DNA of 54,110 nt, taken from contig JAGAKS010000014.1 in assembly GCA_017625465.1 (NCBI GenBank), positions 1 to 54,110 of the forward strand. The letters are read 5' to 3'. Below the pieces are notes generated by a model. It had not been told where the DNA came from. It was given only the letters and a program-made list of their open reading frames with translations, and searched no databases. Numbering within the stretch: position 1 is the first letter of the stretch; each line of letters opens with the position of its first letter. The DNA is from Clostridia bacterium (GTDB taxonomy: Bacteria > Bacillota > Clostridia > TANB77 > CAG-508). Of the stretch, positions 1 through 7,946 are shown piece after piece. The position numbers and the translations under genes were made by a program.

Positions 1-130
1 GTACTTTTCCTTTTTATTTAGAGGGAAACCACTCTATTTCTGTAATACGGAAACTTCGTATTTATATATTCCATATTTAATTTTTAGTCTTGCTTTTCGC
101 AAACTATTCCGTATTTTGTGTACATAATTT

Positions 131-155
131 TTCGTTAATATACTATATTAACGAA
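131..155. promoter_or_regulatory. Perfect 12-bp dyad, possible operator
   Basis: TTCGTTAATATA at 131-142 is mirrored exactly by TATATTAACGAA at 144-155 around one central base. An eleven-base half-site, TCGTTAATATA, recurs at 301-311 just downstream of the promoter at 258-286. A repeated half-site next to a promoter suggests a repressor site. No regulator gene is visible in the window to pair with it. Confidence 0.4.
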
Positions 156-257
156 AATGACAAAAGCCGTGTAACTTTACAACTGACTAATATATATAAT
201 TTCAGTATATTAAAAATATCCTTCAAAAAATGTTACAAAAATTTAATTATGAAAACC

Positions 258-286
258 TTGACATCTTAGAAAATTATGTGTATCAT
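258..286 (+). promoter_or_regulatory. Sigma-A promoter of an orphan transcript
   Basis: A perfect -35 TTGACA at 258-263 is followed by 17 bases and a -10 TATCAT at 281-286. The predicted start is near 293. The only thing downstream is a hairpin terminator at 324-352, so the transcript would be about 60 nt. Confidence 0.55.
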
Positions 287-323
287 TGATTTAGATTAAG
301 TCGTTAATATAGTATATATATGA

Positions 324-352
324 AAAAAGTGTTACATTTTGTAACACTTTTT
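324..352 (+). terminator. Hairpin terminator of the orphan transcript
   Basis: AAAAAGTGTTAC at 324-335 pairs perfectly with GTAACACTTTTT at 341-352 around a 5-nt loop. The U-rich 3' arm suits an intrinsic terminator on the plus strand, and the symmetry would let it work on both strands. Confidence 0.6.
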
Positions 353-431
353 GTTTATCTTTCTTTATTGTTTACACATTCTTCTATAAAACTTGTTGGA
401 ATATTATCGGCAAAAATTTTTGAATAAATAC

Positions 432-460
432 AAGAATATAAATTCCAAATTTATATTCTT
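432..460 (-). terminator. AT-rich hairpin after the EndoQ-like gene
   Basis: AAGAATATAAAT at 432-443 and ATTTATATTCTT at 449-460 form a perfect 12-bp stem just past the stop codon at 473. The tail on the minus strand is U-rich but not a clean U-run. Confidence 0.5.
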
Positions 461-472
461 TAAATCTTTTAC

Positions 473-1660
473 TTATTCAACTTTTCCGTAGACACCGCCA
501 CCGCCTTCAACAATATGCATTTTTCCATCACGTGCTCTTATAATATTTTGAGCGATTTTATCTCCAACAACAGCCTCAATATCGTCATCAGATAATTTAT
601 GCAAAACTGTCATTTCTGTTCCAAAATGATCTAACAATTTATCTATTGTTTTTTGACCTAACCCTGGAATAAAAGTAAGCGGAATTTGATACACGTAAGG
701 TGGTCTAAAATCCGGGCTCTTAGTTTCGTTTTTATCTTTTATAATTTCTATTCTATCAAAAACTCCCATAGTAATATTTTTACTTTCGCAGTCTGGGCAT
801 CTAGTAACTGGTGCATCCCCTGGAATTCTTTTGTCACATACTTCACAATAAGTTCTATGGTATTTTCCAAGCTTTGGATCCATTCCGTAATTTGCTATAA
901 TTTTTCTTCCATCTTCTCTCTTTAACGCTTTTAAAAATTCCTTAAAACTTATTCCTTCCATTTGAATTTTATTGTATTCTCTAGCAATTTTTGGAAGTGA
1001 ATGTGCATCTGAATTTGTCAAAAATGATTTATTTTCAAGTTCTGAAATTTGATCTGCTAAAAAAGTATCTGAACTTAAGCCCAATTCAATAGCAGGAATA
1101 CTATCATATTTTTCTTTAAAAATTCTTCTTAAAGAAGATGTACAATTTCCATAAAAACTCTTATGTGGTGTAAATGCATGTGCTGGTACTAAAACACCAT
1201 TGTATTTTTGAACAATATCAATTAAATCATAAGCAGAAATATCAGCTCTTTGTGAACTTAATGTTATATTATGTATATGTTTACTCATTTCATTTGAAAA
1301 AGCTTTTATATCTTTTAAAGTTGGAAAATAACACAAATTATGAGCGCTTCCAGTTTTTCCATCATCATTTACTTCGTTAGTTTCAATCTCACTACCTAAA
1401 ATGATACATACTTTATCTTTATAGATAATTCCACCATCTTCTATTTCATAGGCTTCACCATTACTTAAAAATCTTTCAATATCTTCTATAACATAAGGAG
1501 AAGCACAATCTATAATTCCTACAAGATTTATTCCTTTTTTATCTACACATTCTTTAGCAATGTTAGCAAAATTCAAACTCCTTGCAGCTGTAATTTTTAT
1601 TGGCTTTCCTTTTTCACTTCTTCCTATATGAACATGCATATCTGCAAATACTTCGTACAT
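473..1660 (-). CDS. Endonuclease Q-like PHP-domain protein (TIGR00375 / YqxK family)
   Basis: This 395-aa protein has the three-part layout of the TIGR00375 family, whose studied members include endonuclease Q, a DNA-repair nuclease that cuts 5' of deaminated bases. An N-terminal PHP metal-binding domain (about 1-240) carries DMHVH at 7-11, an HAFTPH stretch near 161 and SDAH at 217-220. A four-cysteine zinc-binding segment (C272, C275, C288, C291) follows. The C-terminus (about 325-385) is a helix-hairpin-helix DNA-binding region with the IPGLGQKT motif. AGGAGG six bases before the ATG fixes the start. The exact substrate is inferred from the family. It contains no in-frame CGG. It stands alone, oriented away from mutS. 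Confidence 0.8.
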   Translation of the reverse strand: MYEVFADMHVHIGRSEKGKPIKITAARSLNFANIAKECVDKKGINLVGIIDCASPYVIEDIERFLSNGEAYEIEDGGIIYKDKVCIILGSEIETNEVNDDGKTGSAHNLCYFPTLKDIKAFSNEMSKHIHNITLSSQRADISAYDLIDIVQKYNGVLVPAHAFTPHKSFYGNCTSSLRRIFKEKYDSIPAIELGLSSDTFLADQISELENKSFLTNSDAHSLPKIAREYNKIQMEGISFKEFLKALKREDGRKIIANYGMDPKLGKYHRTYCEVCDKRIPGDAPVTRCPDCESKNITMGVFDRIEIIKDKNETKSPDFRPPYVYQIPLTFIPGLGQKTIDKLLDHFGTEMTVLHKLSDDDIEAVVGDKIAQNIIRARDGKMHIVEGGGGVYGKVE

Positions 1661-1727
1661 TTTTTCCTCCTATAATTTCAACCATAAGTCATTATATTTT
1701 AATTCGACAAAAAAATCAACTATAAAG

Positions 1728-1758
1728 AAAAAAGATAGGCGCATTACCTATCTTTTTT
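1728..1758 (-). terminator. Terminator of RNase P RNA
   Basis: AAAAAAGATAGG at 1728-1739 pairs with CCTATCTTTTTT at 1747-1758 around a 7-nt loop. It lies just past the 3' end of rnpB on the minus strand and ends in a run of U. Confidence 0.85.
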
Positions 1759-1766
1759 CATATAAA

Positions 1767-2104
1767 AGTAAATCTGTAAGCCGGGTTCTGTCGTGAATAG
1801 TCATTTATCTAGAGTATATATTGCTATATACTTCAAGCCACGCAAATCGAGAAAACGGCGAGCAGCCTTAACTTTCTCTACAAGGTGTTGCTCCAGATAG
1901 GGTTTACACAGCCAGCATGTCACCATACTGCTGGTGGGCTTTTACTCCACCTTTTCACCTGAACCTATAAAGGTTGTTATTTTCTGTTGCACTTTCCCTA
2001 AGGTTACCCTCGCTTGACGTTATCAAGTACCTTTGCTCTATGGAGCCCGGACTTTCCTCTCATGAAGCCTTTCGACTTTCATCAGCGACTATTCAATTTA
2101 CTCT
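1767..2104 (-). ncRNA. rnpB: RNase P RNA
   Basis: The catalytic RNA of ribonuclease P, which makes mature tRNA 5' ends. On the minus strand it carries the conserved 5' block GAGGAAAGTCCGGGCTCC and the conserved 3' block ACAGAACCCGGCTTAC, which form the catalytic core. The ends are set by the P1 helix: AGTAAAT (complement of 2096-2102) pairs with ATTTACT (complement of 1767-1773). Length is about 338 nt. It has its own sigma-A promoter and a hairpin terminator. Confidence 0.95.
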
Positions 2105-2111
2105 ATTATTT

Positions 2112-2140
2112 ATTTTACTCTTTTTTTCTTATTTAGTCAA
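2112..2140 (-). promoter_or_regulatory. rnpB promoter
   Basis: On the minus strand TTGACT (2140-2135), 17 bases, then TAAAAT (2117-2112). The predicted start near 2105 matches the 5' end of the P1 helix. Confidence 0.75.
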
Positions 2141-2172
2141 GTTGCTTAAATTTGCTTAGTTTCAAAAATTTC

Positions 2173-2201
2173 TTGCATACAATACAAAAAAAGAGTATAA
2201 T
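2173..2201 (+). promoter_or_regulatory. ssrA promoter
   Basis: TTGCAT at 2173-2178, 17 bases, then a perfect TATAAT at 2196-2201. The start is predicted near 2208, about 17 nt before the mature tmRNA 5' end. Confidence 0.75.
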
Positions 2202-2224
2202 AATAAATATGAACTAAATTACAT

Positions 2225-2576
2225 GGGGGTGTATTTGGTTTCGACAATTAATTAGAAGCATAAATAGCGAGTAGTGGAGCTGCCTGGCCACTTAAAAAGG
2301 CAGAATTTAAAAATAAACGCTGATAATAAAGAATTAGCATTCGCTGCCTAAGCCAGCGACGTCTTACTTTTACAACCCGCGGTTTAAGATAAGGCGACGA
2401 TTAGCGGGAAACGAAACTAATACCTGCTTTTTGTATTAGTGGGATTTTTATAAAGCTACTGTATTTAAAACTTGTTTATTAGTGTTAAATATGGGAATTC
2501 AAATAATAAACTGCACTCGGAGAAGTTTATGTGGAAGATTTATTGGACAGGAGTTCAACTCTCCTCACCTCCACCA
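2225..2576 (+). ncRNA. ssrA: Transfer-messenger RNA
   Basis: tmRNA rescues stalled ribosomes and tags the nascent chain for proteolysis. The tRNA-like ends pair as GGGGGTG (2225-2231) with CACCTCC before a discriminator A and an encoded CCA at 2574-2576. The conserved 5' stretch GGGGTGTATTTGGTTTCGAC and the TGGACAGGAGTTCAACTCTCC T-arm are intact. The tag frame after the resume point reads ADNKELAFAA and stops at TAA just before GCCAGCGAC. The tag ends AFAA rather than the usual ALAA. It lies convergent to mutS. Confidence 0.96.
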
Positions 2577-2592
2577 AAAAAAGATACAATAA

Positions 2593-2621
2593 AAAATCGG
2601 TAGCATTATGATACCGATTTT
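2593..2621. terminator. Shared terminator between ssrA and mutS
   Basis: AAAATCGGTA at 2593-2602 pairs with TACCGATTTT at 2612-2621. It lies between two convergent transcripts, with U-rich flanks on both strands. Confidence 0.75.
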
Positions 2622-2628
2622 AACTTTG

Positions 2629-5238
2629 CTATTTAAGCATTTCCTTCATTTTTACTAATGTATTTAATGCGTCAATTGGTGTTAACTCATTAACATTTAT
2701 TTTATCTAATTCACTTGCTATATCTGCTAATTTTATATTGAAGAAATCGAATTGTCCTTCTACTTGTTTTTTATTCTCTTTTTCTTCTTTAACTTTAACA
2801 CCTGATTTTTCTAAAGAACGCAAAATCTTATTTGCTCTTGTCACTACGTTATTGGGTACTCCAGCAAGTTTAGCTACATGAATACCATAACTCTCATCAG
2901 TTCCACCTTCTATAATTTTTCTCAAAAAGATTATATCTTCGCCTTTTTCTTTTACTGCAACAGAATAATTTTTTATACCTTCTATTTTTTCTTCTAAAGC
3001 AACTAATTCATGATAATGCGTAGCAAATAATGTTTTGCAACCAATTTTTTCTTTATCTGCTATATATTCTGCAACAGCCCAAGCAATTGACAACCCATCA
3101 TAAGTTGAAGTACCACGACCAATTTCATCTAATATTACCAAACTTTTTTGCGTTGCATTTTTTAAAATATTAGCTACTTCTGCCATTTCAACCATAAAAG
3201 TACTTTGACCCATGCTTAAATCATCAGAAGCACCAACCCTTGTAAATATTTTATCCACAACGCCAATTTTTGCTTTATCTGCTGGAACAAAACTTCCTAT
3301 TTGAGCCATTAATGTAATAATTGCTACTTGCCTCATATATGTAGATTTTCCTGCCATATTTGGACCTGTAATAATTGCAACTCTATTGTTATCTGTATCT
3401 AATTTAGTATCGTTTTGTACAAATTCCCCATTTCCAAGCATTTTTTCAACTACTGGATGTCTTCCATTTACAATTTCAAGGCTCTCACCACTATCAATTT
3501 CTGGTCTTACATAATTATTATCTTCTGCAACTGTTGCTAAACAAGATAAAACATCTATCTTAGAGATAATACTGCTTGTGGTTTGTAACCTATTTATATT
3601 ATCAGCAATAAAATCTCTTATTTTAGTAAATTCATTATATTCAAGTGCTACAACTTTTTCTTCTGCGCCTAAAATTTTTGTTTCCATTTCTTTTAGTTCT
3701 TCTGTGATAAATCTTTCACCATTAGTTAAAGTTTGCTTCCTTATAAACCTATCTGGCACTTGTTTTAAAAATGATTTTGTAACTTCTATATAATATCCAA
3801 AAACTTTTGTATAACCAACTTTTAAGTTTTTTATTCCGGTTGCTTCTCTTTCTTTAGCTTCTAATTCGATTATCCAGTTTTTGCCACTAGTAGAGGCGTT
3901 TTTATATTCATCAATTACACTATTATATCCAGGTTTTATTATTCCGCCTTCTTTAACACTAATTGGTGGCTCATCCACAATTGCCTCTTCTATTAAATTT
4001 GCTATATCTTGAAGTTCATCTAATTTTTCATAACATTCTTTTAAGGTACTAGAAAATGCTTCTTTCAAAAGAGCTTTTAATTCCGGTAACTTTTGAAGTG
4101 AATTTTTTAGTGATATTAAATCTCTAGCATTAACACTTCCATAAGAAACTTTACCAGCTAATCTTTCAATATCATAGACTTTTTTCAAGATTTCTATGGT
4201 CTCACCTTTAAGAATTAAGTTGTTTTTAAATTCTTCAACACCATCTAGTCTTTTATTAATTTCATCTACTTCTATTAAAGGATCATTTATCCAACGTCTT
4301 AAAAGTCTTCCCCCCATTGAAGTTGAAGTTTGATCCAATACCCAAATCAAAGTGCCTTTTTTACTTCTGTCTGACATACGTTCAGTAAGCTCTAAACTTC
4401 TTCTAGCATTAACGTCCAAAGACATATATTTTTGTACTTCATATATTTTAATTTTATTTATATGCTCTAATTTTACCTTTTGAGTTTCTGTAAAATAATT
4501 AAGCAATCCATTTATTGCAGCCACAGAAAAAGTATATTCTTTTAAACTTTCTACTTTTTTATCTTCATTATCTACAATTGTGTACAATTTTTGAAGCAAA
4601 TTAGTATCTGTATTAAACATATCCTCGTTTCTAACTGTAACAAAAGTATTCCATTTATTTTTCATTATCTCTAGTTCTTCTTTTCTAGAACCCATTTCAG
4701 TATTTACTACAATTTCCGATGGTAAAAATCTAGCATATTCATCTAATAATTTTTCAAAATTATTTTCTGGCAATTTAATTTGTGTTGAATAAAAATCTCC
4801 TGTACTAATATCACAAATCGCTAAACCATAAAACATACTCTTTTTAAATATGCTCATTATATAGTTATTTTTCTTTTCTTCTAGCATATTTGTTTCCATA
4901 ACGGTACCAGGCGTTACAACTCTAATTACATCTCTTTTTACAATACCTTTTGCTTGTTTTGGGTCTTCTAATTGCTCACAAATAGCTACTTTATATCCTT
5001 TGGCAATTAATCTTGAAATATAAATTTCTGCAGCATGAAAAGGAACACCACACATTGGTGCTCTTTCTTCCATTCCACAAGCTCTGCCTGTTAAAGTTAT
5101 TTCTAATTCTCTTGATGCAGTAATTGCATCATCAAAAAACATTTCATAAAAGTCTCCTAATCTATAAAACAATATGCAATCTTTATATTGTTCCTTTGTT
5201 TGCATATAGTTTTGCATCATAGGTGAAAGCTCTGCCAT
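2629..5238 (-). CDS. mutS: DNA mismatch repair protein MutS
   Basis: MutS binds mismatches and small loops and starts mismatch repair. The 869-aa length is typical. The N-terminal mismatch-binding domain carries the F-x-E motif in GDFYEMF near residue 30. The C-terminal ABC-type ATPase has Walker A GPNMAGKST near 625, STFMVEM near 677, Walker B LVILDEIGRGTST near 700 and ATHYHEL after it. AAAGGAG, inside the last codons of the upstream gene, precedes the ATG, so the two are translationally coupled. mutL is not next to it in this window. The 869 codons contain no in-frame CGG. Confidence 0.97.
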   Translation of the reverse strand: MAELSPMMQNYMQTKEQYKDCILFYRLGDFYEMFFDDAITASRELEITLTGRACGMEERAPMCGVPFHAAEIYISRLIAKGYKVAICEQLEDPKQAKGIVKRDVIRVVTPGTVMETNMLEEKKNNYIMSIFKKSMFYGLAICDISTGDFYSTQIKLPENNFEKLLDEYARFLPSEIVVNTEMGSRKEELEIMKNKWNTFVTVRNEDMFNTDTNLLQKLYTIVDNEDKKVESLKEYTFSVAAINGLLNYFTETQKVKLEHINKIKIYEVQKYMSLDVNARRSLELTERMSDRSKKGTLIWVLDQTSTSMGGRLLRRWINDPLIEVDEINKRLDGVEEFKNNLILKGETIEILKKVYDIERLAGKVSYGSVNARDLISLKNSLQKLPELKALLKEAFSSTLKECYEKLDELQDIANLIEEAIVDEPPISVKEGGIIKPGYNSVIDEYKNASTSGKNWIIELEAKEREATGIKNLKVGYTKVFGYYIEVTKSFLKQVPDRFIRKQTLTNGERFITEELKEMETKILGAEEKVVALEYNEFTKIRDFIADNINRLQTTSSIISKIDVLSCLATVAEDNNYVRPEIDSGESLEIVNGRHPVVEKMLGNGEFVQNDTKLDTDNNRVAIITGPNMAGKSTYMRQVAIITLMAQIGSFVPADKAKIGVVDKIFTRVGASDDLSMGQSTFMVEMAEVANILKNATQKSLVILDEIGRGTSTYDGLSIAWAVAEYIADKEKIGCKTLFATHYHELVALEEKIEGIKNYSVAVKEKGEDIIFLRKIIEGGTDESYGIHVAKLAGVPNNVVTRANKILRSLEKSGVKVKEEKENKKQVEGQFDFFNIKLADIASELDKINVNELTPIDALNTLVKMKEMLK

Positions 5239-5727
5239 TTATTTACTCCTTTGATTACTATCATTTTGATTTTTCCTAATATTCTTTTTCTTTGGTGCAT
5301 TCTTTCTATTTACATTATTTGCATTATTGTTGTTTTTTGACTTATTATTATTTTTCTTTCCATTTTTATTGCATTTTTTATTATATGGTTTCTTCTTTTT
5401 CTTCTTTCCACCATTTTTATAATCTAAATATTTTTGCATTTTATCTTCGTTGCTAGAAAGTGTTTTTAATATTTTTTTATCTAATTCTTGTACTGTCATA
5501 TTAAGCTCTTTTGCTGCCTCATCTATTTTTAAGTTGTCAAAAAGCATTTTATTAATAACAATAACTAATTCTAGCTGTCTTAAATTATCTTCATCACCAG
5601 CTAAATTCTCTTGTATTCTATGTATTAAATCATCTCTTCTTAAACCAAATTGTTTTGCAGTTTTTCGTATAGATAATTCTGCATTCAATATTTTATTTAT
5701 GAAAATCATTTCATTCTTTGTAGACAT
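5239..5727 (-). CDS. Basic Asn/Lys-tailed protein with two HTH-like repeats, unknown function
   Basis: I do not recognise a named family for this 162-aa protein. Residues 1-100 hold two similar helical units of about 45 residues. Each ends in a short helix-turn-helix-like segment (TAKQFGLRRDDLIHRI and AAKELNMTVQELDKKI). The last 60 residues are almost entirely Lys, Asn, Arg and Gln, which suggests nucleic-acid contact through a disordered tail. Its stop codon abuts the mutS ATG and its own start follows the miaB stop by about 20 bases, so miaB, this gene and mutS form one operon. A role linked to RNA or DNA is inference from composition and neighbours only. Confidence 0.65.
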   Translation of the reverse strand: MSTKNEMIFINKILNAELSIRKTAKQFGLRRDDLIHRIQENLAGDEDNLRQLELVIVINKMLFDNLKIDEAAKELNMTVQELDKKILKTLSSNEDKMQKYLDYKNGGKKKKKKPYNKKCNKNGKKNNNKSKNNNNANNVNRKNAPKKKNIRKNQNDSNQRSK

Positions 5728-5745
5728 AGTGAAATCCTCTCATTT

Positions 5746-7144
5746 TTAGTGTATAATTTTTCCTTTTAAATACCATTTATGTGCTTCTTGTATCTCTACA
5801 TTAATAATGTCGCCAATTTTTTCATCTGCTTCTGGCTCGAATACAACTACTTTATTTGTATCTGTTCTACCAGTAAGCATTTTATCATTATTTTTGCTTA
5901 AACCTTCTATTAATATTTTTTGTTTTGTATTTATATATTTTTCGTTGTTTTCGTCCACTCTTGACTCATATAGTTCTTTTAATTTATCAAATCTTTTATG
6001 TTTTACTTCTTCTGGTACTTGATCTGCTCTTGCAGCTGCTGGTGTACCTTCTCTTGGCGAATAAATAAACATAAAAATTTGTTCAAAATTGACTTTTCTT
6101 ACTACATCTAATGTGTCTTCAAACTCTTCATCTGTTTCACCTGGAAAACCAACTATAATATCAGTTGAAAAAACAACGTTTGGAATTTTCTTTTTCATTT
6201 TTTCTGCTAATTCTAAAAATTGTTCTTTTGTATAAACTCTATTCATTTCTTTTAAAACTTTTGAATTACCAGATTGTAATGGCAAATGTATTATTTTAGC
6301 AACTTTATCATTTCTAGCTATAGCATCGATAACATCATCAGTGAAGTTTTTCGGATGTGGCGAAATAAATCTTACAATTTCTATTCCATCAATTTTGCAA
6401 ACTGCATCTAGTAATTTTGCAAAAGAATTTATTTCTCCTGCGCCTTCTAAATCTGCTCCTGGATGAGCCATATATGAATTAACATTCTGGCCTAAAAGTG
6501 TTATTTCTTTATAACCTTCTTCTGCTAGTGCCCTTACTTCTTTTAATATATCTTGTGGATTACGACTTCTTTCTCTTCCTCTAACATAAGGTACTATGCA
6601 ATATGTACAAAAATTATTGCAACCATACATTATTGTAACAGATGCTCTATATTTGTCATTTCTTTTAATTGGTATACCTTCGTAAATTTCGCCATCTATA
6701 TCTATAACATCTTTTACTTTTTCACGTTCTATTAAAGCTTTATAAATATCTTCTGGAAGATTTTGCATAGTGTGTGTTCCAAAAATGACGTCAACAAATG
6801 GATAGCTTTTTTTGATTTTAGCAAGCATTCCTTTTTCTTGCATCATACAACCACCAATTGCAAGAATCAAATCTTTATTTTCTTTAATTTTTTTAATTTC
6901 TCCGTACTTTACCAAATAGTCTTTCTTCTGCATTTTCTCTAACACAACAAGTATTAAAAATTACCATATCAGCATCTTCGAAATTTGGTGTTTCTGTATA
7001 CCCCATCTCAGTTAACATTCCAGCAATTTTTTCAGAATCATTTTCATTTAATTGGCAACCCATTGTAAGTATAGAATACTTCAAATTTCTACCTTTTATC
7101 TTATCATTAATCTTTTTTATATATTCTTCTTGTTTTTCTTGCAC
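5746..7144 (-). CDS. miaB: tRNA-2-methylthio-N6-dimethylallyladenosine synthase MiaB, joined by a +1 shift at CGG
   Basis: MiaB is a radical-SAM methylthiotransferase that makes ms2i6A37 in tRNAs reading UNN codons. The first 80 residues, from a GTG start behind AGGAGG, carry GCQLNENDSE (C30) and NTCCVREN (C66). The zero frame then hits CGG at 6904-6902 and stops three codons later. Skipping the C gives Gly81 and continues GEIKKIKENKDLI, GGCMMQ (C99), the radical-SAM cluster CNNFCTYC (C175, C179, C182) and a C-terminal TRAM region. The joined length of 465 aa is normal for MiaB, and FG-x-x-G at the joint fits the family. I read it as functional, with the shift made in translation. A sequence error inserting one C is the alternative. 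Confidence 0.9.
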
Positions 7145-7168
7145 AAAAATCTCCTCCTAGACGCTAAT

Positions 7169-7197
7169 ATTTTATACTATTTTACATTCTTTTTCAA
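7169..7197 (-). promoter_or_regulatory. miaB operon promoter
   Basis: On the minus strand TTGAAA (7197-7192), 17 bases, then TAAAAT (7174-7169). It sits just upstream of the AGGAGG and GTG start of miaB. Confidence 0.6.
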
Positions 7198-7265
7198 GTT
7201 TTTACATTGTATTTTATTAACTTTTCTTATATAATATTTTTATAACAATTTTAAGGGGTTTTTTT

Positions 7266-7901
7266 ATGAATTATTATGAAATATTAAAAGTCTCTCAAAG
7301 CGCATCACAGCAAGAAATTCGAGATTCGTACAAAAATTTAATTAAAAAATATCATCCTGATATTTATACAGGCAATCACGAATATGCTGAAAAAATTACA
7401 AAAGAATTAAATGATGCATATAAAACTTTATCAAACGAAGAAACTCGAAAAGAGTATGATTTAAGCTTAATGCCACCAGAAACTAACAGTTCTAATACCT
7501 ATTATTCATCTTATTCTTATAGTAACAAAAATAATTATAAAGTTTCTCATAATAAAATGGAATATGAAGAAAAAATTCAGGAAACTCTAGAAGAGAAAAT
7601 GAAGAAAAAAATTTATAATATAGTTGATAAAAAAACTAGCAACATGTCTCAAGAATCAAAAATTTTTATGATAATTATTATAATCGTTTTTGCTTTATTT
7701 TGTTTTGCTATGTCAATACAAGACTATATTAATCTACTAAATTATTCTAAAAAACAGCAAGAAATTCAAAATCAGATAAATCAAAACATGATAATTAACT
7801 CTTTGCAAAATACTACTATTGAAAATGTTATTCAAGGCACTACTGAAAATATTACTAATACCATGATTGAAAACACCATTAATAACAATATTATAAATTA
7901 A
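7266..7901 (+). CDS. Membrane-anchored J-domain protein
   Basis: A 211-aa protein with an N-terminal J domain (about 1-65) bearing the HPD tripeptide at 30-32, which stimulates DnaK ATPase activity. It lacks the Gly/Phe-rich and zinc-binding regions of true DnaJ. A single membrane helix (about 134-152) follows a charged linker. The last 50 residues are Asn/Gln/Thr-rich with repeated short units such as NTTIENVIQGTTENI. It probably recruits DnaK to the membrane, but its client is unknown. It is transcribed alone and divergently from miaB, with its own terminator. Confidence 0.75.
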   Translation: MNYYEILKVSQSASQQEIRDSYKNLIKKYHPDIYTGNHEYAEKITKELNDAYKTLSNEETRKEYDLSLMPPETNSSNTYYSSYSYSNKNNYKVSHNKMEYEEKIQETLEEKMKKKIYNIVDKKTSNMSQESKIFMIIIIIVFALFCFAMSIQDYINLLNYSKKQQEIQNQINQNMIINSLQNTTIENVIQGTTENITNTMIENTINNNIIN

Positions 7902-7905
7902 AACA

Positions 7906-7931
7906 AAAAAGGTATCTCTCGATACCTTTTT
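7906..7931. terminator. Shared terminator of the J-domain gene and pyk
   Basis: AAAAAGGTAT at 7906-7915 pairs with ATACCTTTTT at 7922-7931 around a 6-nt loop, between convergent genes. Confidence 0.85.
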
Positions 7932-7946
7932 ATTATGTTTGAAATA

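Larger units (their letters stand above)
1..472. other. Intergenic region without a supported gene
   Basis: No credible coding sequence lies in this stretch. It holds a 12-bp-arm dyad at 131-155, a near-consensus sigma-A promoter at 258-286 on the plus strand, a strong hairpin at 324-352 and the AT-rich hairpin that ends the EndoQ-like gene at 432-460. The first 120 bases contain short hairpins, for example AATACG/CGTATT around 46-64. They could belong to an element or gene beyond the left edge, but nothing identifies it. A 35-codon frame at 320-427 has no ribosome binding site and contains the hairpin, so I do not call it. Confidence 0.6.

Noticed and set aside
2..127. Open frame from the left edge
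   Set aside because: About 41 codons without a recognisable motif. It could be the end of a gene outside the window, but nothing supports it.
320..427. 35-codon plus-strand frame
   Set aside because: It has no ribosome binding site, it contains the terminator hairpin and its sequence is low in information.
1974..2159. Plus-strand frame of 61 codons
   Set aside because: It lies on the opposite strand of RNase P RNA and has no SD or family similarity.
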